Part shown: in pieces, positions 57,323-64,000 of the stretch
Position numbering within the stretch: position 1 is the stretch's first letter
Layout of the letters: every line of letters starts with the position of its first letter
Assembly: GCA_947646735.1 (NCBI GenBank)
Contig: CANTFK010000976.1
Location: 62,001-126,000, forward strand
Direction: 5' to 3'
From: Peronospora farinosa
Taxonomy: Eukaryota > Oomycota > Peronosporomycetes > Peronosporales > Peronosporaceae
Length of the DNA stretch: 64,000 nucleotides
Notes under the pieces: model-generated
Databases searched by the model: none
What the model was told of the DNA's origin: nothing
What the model saw: only the letters and a program-made list of their open reading frames with translations
Program-made: the position numbers and the translations under genes

Positions 57323-59590
57323 CATTATTGGCTAAGAAACGATCTGGTTGAGCGTCTCTTAAGGTGCTCATCCCCATGTGGTGATCTTACCAATATTTAA
57401 GCTCGCTTAATGACGTCCGTCTGTGACGATTTTCGATGACGCATAGTCCCCGCTAGGCATCATCCCCTTCAATGTGAATACACCTAGTGTATATCACATA
57501 CACAAGGGCCTGTGAAGACATTTACACAGTCAAACACAAGGCATACGCGCCGCGATGATTCGACACCGTCGACACCGTCGCTAAATGTCGCTGTTGTAGC
57601 GCCGAAAGTTACTGTTGCTATAGAACCGTCAACATGACACGATGACCCATCCCACTTACATAGTGCGGATGAAGATCTGTATCTAGTTGTTAATTACAAC
57701 GAGATGACGCCGCTGCCATCACCACAAAGTGAAGATGAGTACAGCGAGCAAATGGGGAAAGGCGATGGCGCTATTAAGCCCATCACCTTTCCCATTGCCT
57801 CTACCATGGATACACCTCACGTTACGGAGGCGTCTTCGCCTTCCATCAACGAGGTACATTCTCGCCACCTGCGCAAATGAGCGCAGCGACCATCACTAAT
57901 AAACGCTTTCGTTACAGGTGAAGCCGCGTCTCAACAAGAGGACGGCGATAAGAAATCGCCACCTAAGCCCAATGTAAGATGTCCAGACTGTTCATAATGA
58001 AGAGTCTGATTCAGACGAGTGTGAGCCTAATGGTCTACCGACTACACAAGGCCGTGCCCAATCGGTGTCTTATGCACGTCGTCGCGAGGGCGGCTATGTG
58101 ATTGGTGGCATACCACCTATACCACCGCCATCAGAATGGTCAAGATCGGATGGTGATAGTGCATCGCTACTGAAGCGTGCCGCTATCGACGCTAGTAGTT
58201 ACAGCGTCTTTCAATTATGAAAATTTCTTGGTCATACATCCCCTATTCTGGTCGTGTTGCGCTTGAGAGAAACAAACCGACCACTACGAAGCAGAATTAC
58301 TGCGCTGTATTAGCAGCATTTAAATGCACGGTCGAAGCAAACCAACTTCGCTGTGGGTGCGTGTGAAAGAAGCCAAGGGTGGTACAGTACTCTGATCCTC
58401 TTCGCTACGCCCCCGCTAGTCCATTCGGACCTAGCGGAGTGGCTGTAGCTGGCGCTCCTGCTCATACTGTATGTGGGCACCAGACCCGATACGTTGATGC
58501 GCAGCGCGTCAGACGGCTCCCAAGAGTCAAAACTTCCAAGTATCCTCTCCATTGGACGAGGATCTGAAGCTTTTGCTTCTTAAAGCGGTATCCAACAACC
58601 TTCCAACAAGGAACGTTGGTTCCCACCCATCTACCAATGCAGGCGGCGCCCGATAAGAGCGGTCAATTACGCCCATCTACTCACGGATGCCTTCCCCAGA
58701 CGCAGGCGAAGAGTTTTGCTGTCGCCAGACGGATTGTGGATCGCGAAAGTCAAGTCTTGCTGACTTCGGATCTGCGCGATGTTCGCGCGAAGGATCGCCA
58801 GGGTTATGACTGGCTGAAACTTCGTCTGAACCTTTTGGAGCGGTTGATGATGAGAGACTCGCGTCAAATGTGGAGTCCTCCTTGCTATTCGAGTCCCTTG
58901 CAAAGCAGGGGCCACTTGACGCCTGGAAGCTATTGGTCGTCCTACTGTGTAGCCAGAGTTGTGGCAAAATTGACCCGCTTATAAAGTAAAGCGTTGTCCG
59001 TTCAAAGATGCAGAAGACGCTGACAGCATCATTTCTAAATAGCTGCGGCTCGCTGGGATGATATGTAAGATTGACACCATCACGAGCTCACCACGCCAGC
59101 AGGATCTGAACCGGAGTTTATGAAGGTGCTCTAAACCAAGATATCTGTCATGATGTGGCTGGCGCTACACAGCTGGCATATAAGATCTGGAAGCGGAAGG
59201 CGTCATAACGGCCCGAATCCAGTATCTTGTGCGCAAGCGCCTGGTGGCGCTCTAGCGGCTTCTTGATCCGCCGCTATGTAGGACAGACGCAAGTATCTGG
59301 GCAATCGCCCAGGATACCATTTTAGTATACTGGATATCTGTATAGAAAGTCATAAGAACAGTAGAAAACAGGAAGACGAAAGAAATAGCGGTTAGATCTA
59401 GGACATGCATGTTAGTTGGTTAGCACTCTCACTTTTCAATATACCTAGTGTACCGCAAGTCCTTACAATATCTACGACAGAGCCCTGCTTACTTTGCTTG
59501 AACACGTATAGCATAAATGACAAGGGTAAAGACGATGTGGTAAGGCCTTACTTAGTACGTCAAAAGTACTATGCAAAGTGAACCATTGTT
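57323..59590 (+). pseudogene. Unresolved decayed coding sequence
   Basis: Plus-strand frames suggest an old coding region. About 57700-57890 reads SPQSEDEYSEQMGKGDG and onward. About 58030-58220 reads GGYVIGGIPPIPPPSEW. 58616-58984 is open for 122 codons. I do not recognise a family. The frames do not join without several indels. The motif CACCTAGTGTAT near 57480, and a similar one near 59440, might mark the ends of a repeat, but this is weak. Confidence 0.25.
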
Positions 59591-59599
59591 ACATCATTC

Positions 59600-60290
59600 A
59601 TTATGCTTGCAATGTGCTGCCGACTCTGTGGGCTCGTGATTGTCGTGATTTGTCCTTAGGCTTATCGTCAACGCAAAATCGCAAGCCTACCACTTCGCAG
59701 ACGCATCGCGGTCTCCACGTTGTAAAACAAACCGTCACCACAATTCCCCTAGCAATAGCCGGCTTTTGGTCTTTTTTATCAATATCATCCATCACCAAAG
59801 AATGTAGAAGTCGAATCCGTTCGTCATTTTGCTATGATGTTTGTCTTGTACCTCTCGCACCATTTCTTGTTGGTTGCCTCACTTTTGGTATGCTGGAGAA
59901 TAGCTCGGAAAAGGTCGTCTCCAATCGTGCCATAATCCGCGTTAGAGTGCAGTTAAACAAGCTCCTTCAGCTTCTCCGGACGGATGGGTGAGTTGTGTGG
60001 GTCTCGATTACGTAGAAGAGGTTGTGCTTCATGAGATACACCCTGAACCCATTGGTTTCCTGGTCACGTAGCAATGATGCCAGTCGGTGTCCATGTTCAC
60101 GGCGCATCTTGGTATATTCATTGTCATGACGCTGCTTCAGCGTTCAAGTACAAATGCTGTGCCCACAACGACAGTGAAGACTATATCCGTTTCGTTGGCC
60201 ATGGAATTGGAGCGACAAACCTGGTGAGACCGTTTGTGAACTCGTATCTGTCTCGTCCGTTCGTCTTTTTGCTGGGCTAAGACTGAAGAC
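59600..60290 (-). pseudogene. Unrecognised decayed minus-strand ORF
   Basis: Minus-strand pieces with coding character lie just downstream of the USP gene: MSSVLAQQKDERTRQIRVHK near 60270, NEYTKMRREHGHRLASLL and NGFRVYLMKHNLFYVIETH near 60100-60020, and GDDLFRAILQHTKSEATNKK near 59900. They are in different frames with stops between. No family is recognised. Confidence 0.25.
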
Positions 60291-60380
60291 ATTGCGCTAA
60301 GCGTATCACCAAACGGATCGGCCAGCTTTTCATGCTGCCTTGCATTTAGAGGCTCATTACAACTATCTGCCCGAAGCCTC

Positions 60381-63300
60381 TCAAGCTTGTTGCGGCTGAT
60401 GTTTCTTCTTGCGAGGATTGGGTGACGGCGTCAGATTCACGATGTAGAACAGCTTCTCAGACATATGATACGACCGTTTGTCGCCGTCATCGTACGCCAC
60501 AAAGTGTTCGTACGTGTCCTCATTAAATTGTTCGACGGTTCCTTCATACCACTTGTCCTTTGCCCATCTGACACGAACTCGCTTGCCAACAAGCCGCTGA
60601 GGATTGTCGTCACTGTCGTAGAAAGTCTCAATGACAGCTTTGGGGTCTAAAATGCTACGGATCCGTGGCAGCAATCTCGTGATGGAACGGTCAATGGCAT
60701 TGATGAGTCCAGAACTCGTTACACTCACGCTCACCCATGACGATGTGCTGTTGGGCTTCACCAACACGGTCTTGCGCTGTTGCAAATACCCTTCAGTGCC
60801 GCGGTGGGCCAACAGCCACTTCTCCATCCACACACAGCTCTGCCGATTCTCCCGCAGCCATTGTGTCACACCGCTGTGGCGTTTTGCGAGCCTTGCGAGC
60901 ATATCAATGGACGTTTCTGTAGCCTTATAATACCGTTGCTGTGATGCCATCACGGCAACCAGCTTGGTGAGAGCATCCGTCAGACGCTCTACCGCAAGTG
61001 AATCGCGGATCTTGAGAAGCGAATGCAGCGTACGAAAGTATGGCTTAACGTCGTGGTGGTCCTCTACTTCAATACCATGCATTATCGTTTTCATGAATGC
61101 TGCAGTGACGCGTCGACTTTCCCAACACAAATGATTAACAATCTGCTCCAGTGGTTTTGTCTCCTTGGTATAGTGATTCGCACGCTGCGTAAGCAGGGTG
61201 ACAAAGCGCTCATTGAGAAGAACGTCATGGTCTGTTGGTGTGAGATCCACATGATCATGAGCCATGTTCGACGGAAGAGTCAGTGGGTGGTCGGCATCCG
61301 CTTCAACATCAATTGCAGAAGGTAAGCTGCAGCGAACAAGCACGGACAACAGCTTCAATATCGTGACGCTAAGGTCGATGCACTTCAATATTTGCTTTGA
61401 TTTGTGCTTCTTCAGTTGCGACTGGAGCAGCGGTTGTGTCGTCCCGAGGCCCGTAAGCAGTGCAACAATCGCGCCAACAACACCGTTTACCACAAGGAAA
61501 GACCCTTCATTGCGCCCCGTCTGGACAAAATCGTACATCGTGAGGAAATATTGGCGATGATGGTGGACAGGAACTGAAAGCAACGCTGGCATCAACTGGA
61601 TTAGGAAAAACATGAACTCGAACGACGCGGGCAATTGTTTTTTCCCGTTTTCAGCAAGAGTTTGCGTTTCGTGATCCGCCTCCTTTTCGAACTCAGTATT
61701 TGATGTGGTCACAATGGCTTCCGAAATAACGTTAGCCATTAGTTCACGGACCTCCCGGTGCTCGTTAAAAACGAGCAAATCCAGAAGTAGCGACTCGTTC
61801 GCTTCCATAGTTGATAGGAACCAGCGACAGCCACCAACATCAGAGTGATAGAGTGCTTGTAGAATGAGACGCCATTCCAAGACCTTGCTTACGTCACCGC
61901 CTTGCCACAAAGTGCCAAACACAAACTTTGTAGCCACTTGCAGGGCTTCAAACTGTACCTCTACCGGCTCAAAGTGCGGCATAACTGCCATACTCTTGGC
62001 ATTTTCCAGCCCTACGAGACACGATCTCAAAAGATTGTACGTAAACTTCAGGCATCGCGTGTCGTACAGATACTTTTTACGCCAGAACAAGCAGTTCTCC
62101 ATAGCGATAAGTTTTCGAATTGCCTCCGGCGCAATCACGTGAGCCACATTACGCAAACGCACTAACTTGAAAGATGCTCTCCTCTTCAGTCGTGCACAAA
62201 ATGCTGTCACAAGTACAGCGCTAGAAAAGCTGACACAAGGAGTATCGCTTTCGCTGACGATACGTAGCGTGGAAGGCACTTGGGCGTAGAACAGCATGAA
62301 ACTGCTACGGTTCTTCATCGTAGCTGGCAGCGGAGCACCTTTCTCCGGCAACGAGGATCCACTTGTTGAGCCATGCCGAGTACGTGTTGATTCTTCGCCG
62401 CCAAAACACTCATCTGGAATGTGGGCTGGATTAAATGGAGTTACCAGCGTATCGTTGAATTCGTACCACTGATTTTTGTCAAGTGGCATTTCCTGGTCTC
62501 GCAAAAATGAGTAGTAGTGTCCTGAATGGGCCGTACCAAGGTGCACAACAGTCCCCACAAGCTCATATTGAGAGTATTCCGGTGCCGTCGTCCTTCCACC
62601 GTCCATGCGGTCTGATGATGTACTCAGTCGGACATCATGACTGGTGGTTACATCGTCTGCAGATGATGTCGATCTTTTTCGCTTCTCTTGCTGCCCTTCC
62701 TTGGTGTACGGGTACATGTCCAATTCCATCGGGAACTCAAAACGGTCATGAAGCTTAATTTGCTGCATTTTTTCAAAGTCGAACTCGAAGCGTTTTAGGT
62801 GGATAATTAGGTAGGAAGGTAGCTTAGAAATAGAGATACGCTTGTGCGTTTCCAGTGTCACCTTTTCTTCTTCATCTTCACCATCACTTCCAGCTCCACC
62901 TCCGCTTTTCGAGCTGCTGCCTGTTTCCCAAGTGTAGCTAACCCTTTCACCTTCCACCCACCCATCGAGCGATTCCTTCAAGTTTTTCCGATCGCGAACG
63001 GGCACGGAAATGAAGTGGAAAGGCTCAAAGCGTTCGCTGTAGCGATCACCCTCAGCAACAAGCTCATTGCTAAACTCGCCCCCAAAAAACGTGTTCAAGA
63101 TATTCTCCTCACTTGTATAGTGATCACCGCTTCCGGCACTGATGCCATTCATTTCCGACTCGATTTGCTGGAAAAAAGAAGTGAGAAACTCACTGGCATC
63201 CTGCTGGACATTCACATCTACAATTTCACCGTCCCAAGTTTTCATTGCACGGGTGAATGGGCGTGGATTGTAGTAGGACTTGGCACTGCCCTCCAAATGA

Positions 63301-64000
63301 GCGAACAACGACTGAAGCTCATACGTTAAGCTCACCGCTTCAGGTTTATCGCTGCCACTTCCATTCGACTGAAGTCGTAAAACTTGGCGACGGAAGCGCG
63401 GCATCATAAAAAAGCTTTGAATCGTCGAGTTCAAGTAGCAAGTGCACCCAAGGTTTTTCAAACCCACATATTTTCCCCTTTGAAGCACCTGGTCTTTCGA
63501 CGATTTTGAGCTCTTTCTTTTCGACGTTGAGATCGTCGACGTTGTATCTATATGATCTGGAGAGCGCTCCAGAGTATGTTGATCTGCTATTTGCGTCAAC
63601 AAAAAGCGCAAGCCGTCGGTATTGTCAATAGAGAGCTCCGTGAGAAGGTCAAATGCAACCCCTCGGCATGTGTCGCTACGACACTTAGGCTGCCGGAGAT
63701 AGTACTGCGATGAAGGCGGTACCTGGATATCAACGACATCACTGTCAATTCCGTCGCATTGAACCTCACCGTCCTTTTGTTTTTCAGGTGTAGCAAATAG
63801 ACACTGGTGGAAAAGCTCGTTTATGATCCCTTCCCGTTCATGAAGGGTTAGCGCGACAACCTCGCGCAAGCTGCGACCGTCGCATGGAACATCAAGAAGG
63901 CCGCTCGCTAGCACAGCCGGGACCCGTTTAATGATAGCAAGCAGCGTAGACAACTGCCCTTCCAACAGCACATCGGGAGAGGGAGGGTGAGGGTGAACGT
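60381..64000 (-). CDS. Ubiquitin-specific protease (USP34/USP9X-like deubiquitinase), 5' end outside the window
   Basis: The minus-strand frame is open to the window edge (at least 1206 codons). The GTG at 63971 is not a likely start. Numbering from it: the USP Cys box LGCTCYLNSTIQSFF has catalytic Cys178. QQDASEFLTSFF is at 256-267. The His box is AHSGHYYSF with His485, and FNDTLV at 505-510 supplies the third catalytic position. The catalytic domain ends at SSFMLFYAQ. An acidic Ser/Gly insert lies near 353-370. A long helical region follows, as in the large USP34/USP9X/USP24 group. Near 1130-1185 there is a Tudor-like segment (VGKRVRVRWAKDKWYEGTVE, then YDDGDKRSYHM). The enzyme cleaves ubiquitin from proteins. 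The gene is uninterrupted and shows no frame damage, unlike everything to its left. Substrates are unknown. Confidence 0.93.
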   Translation of the reverse strand, partial: VHPHPPSPDVLLEGQLSTLLAIIKRVPAVLASGLLDVPCDGRSLREVVALTLHEREGIINELFHQCLFATPEKQKDGEVQCDGIDSDVVDIQVPPSSQYYLRQPKCRSDTCRGVAFDLLTELSIDNTDGLRFLLTQIADQHTLERSPDHIDTTSTISTSKRKSSKSSKDQVLQRGKYVGLKNLGCTCYLNSTIQSFFMMPRFRRQVLRLQSNGSGSDKPEAVSLTYELQSLFAHLEGSAKSYYNPRPFTRAMKTWDGEIVDVNVQQDASEFLTSFFQQIESEMNGISAGSGDHYTSEENILNTFFGGEFSNELVAEGDRYSERFEPFHFISVPVRDRKNLKESLDGWVEGERVSYTWETGSSSKSGGGAGSDGEDEEEKVTLETHKRISISKLPSYLIIHLKRFEFDFEKMQQIKLHDRFEFPMELDMYPYTKEGQQEKRKRSTSSADDVTTSHDVRLSTSSDRMDGGRTTAPEYSQYELVGTVVHLGTAHSGHYYSFLRDQEMPLDKNQWYEFNDTLVTPFNPAHIPDECFGGEESTRTRHGSTSGSSLPEKGAPLPATMKNRSSFMLFYAQVPSTLRIVSESDTPCVSFSSAVLVTAFCARLKRRASFKLVRLRNVAHVIAPEAIRKLIAMENCLFWRKKYLYDTRCLKFTYNLLRSCLVGLENAKSMAVMPHFEPVEVQFEALQVATKFVFGTLWQGGDVSKVLEWRLILQALYHSDVGGCRWFLSTMEANESLLLDLLVFNEHREVRELMANVISEAIVTTSNTEFEKEADHETQTLAENGKKQLPASFEFMFFLIQLMPALLSVPVHHHRQYFLTMYDFVQTGRNEGSFLVVNGVVGAIVALLTGLGTTQPLLQSQLKKHKSKQILKCIDLSVTILKLLSVLVRCSLPSAIDVEADADHPLTLPSNMAHDHVDLTPTDHDVLLNERFVTLLTQRANHYTKETKPLEQIVNHLCWESRRVTAAFMKTIMHGIEVEDHHDVKPYFRTLHSLLKIRDSLAVERLTDALTKLVAVMASQQRYYKATETSIDMLARLAKRHSGVTQWLRENRQSCVWMEKWLLAHRGTEGYLQQRKTVLVKPNSTSSWVSVSVTSSGLINAIDRSITRLLPRIRSILDPKAVIETFYDSDDNPQRLVGKRVRVRWAKDKWYEGTVEQFNEDTYEHFVAYDDGDKRSYHMSEKLFYIVNLTPSPNPRKKKHQPQQA

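Noticed and set aside
60437..63329. Several plus-strand and alternate-frame ORFs within the USP gene
   Set aside because: All lie opposite or within the long USP frame and have no family motif.

Overview
The window looks like a repeat-packed chromosomal region of an oomycete, most likely Phytophthora-like. Three things suggest this. The retroelements are Ty3/Gypsy types, one of which carries an extra archaeal-type RNase H, an arrangement known from oomycetes and from plant Tat elements. The one clear host protein gene is a large intron-free USP deubiquitinase. The tRNA is of nuclear eukaryotic type. The assignment to oomycete is inference; no species marker is present.

Layout: (1) 1-4859 is a minus-strand family A Gypsy remnant (LTR piece, protease, gag with three zinc knuckles, 1294-bp LTR). 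(2) 4860-14276 is a graveyard of decayed gag, protease, pol and LTR pieces, with a 1188-bp solo LTR (12386-13573) inside an older minus-strand pol. (3) 14277-21301 is a plus-strand family A element: gag and protease are missing, but RT, a vestigial RNase H, aRNH, integrase, chromodomain and a 1158-bp 3' LTR remain, all with frameshifts and stops. (4) 21302-27930 is gene-poor sequence with a perfect 36-bp palindrome and tRNA-Arg(CCU). (5) 27933-31740 holds family E and family A gag/pol remnants. (6) 31875-43055 is minisatellite-rich family C LTR sequence. Into it were inserted the intact family B element B1 (32697-39912, 5-bp target duplication) and a family A solo LTR (39971-41138, 4-bp target duplication). 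(7) 43056-47267 is decayed pol, family D LTR and a possible BED-finger transposase scrap. (8) 47268-54437 is B2, a decayed 3'-truncated sister of B1. (9) 54438-60380 holds interlocked hairpins, an LTR remnant, an inverted second copy of the family E pol piece and unresolved decayed sequence. (10) 60381-64000 is a USP34/USP9X-like deubiquitinase gene that runs off the right edge.

The most interesting object is family B. Its gag and pol are joined by a textbook -1 frameshift cassette (A AAA AAC, 7-nt spacer, 9-bp stem) kept in both copies. A long antisense reading frame starts between the pol stop and the 3' LTR and runs back under the chromodomain end of pol. In B1 a 334-bp deletion splits this frame. 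Adding back the 334 bp still present in B2 brings the two halves into exact phase, giving about 459 codons with an Arg/Ser-rich middle and a coiled-coil-like end. I infer an antisense accessory gene, comparable in layout only to antisense genes of some retroviruses.
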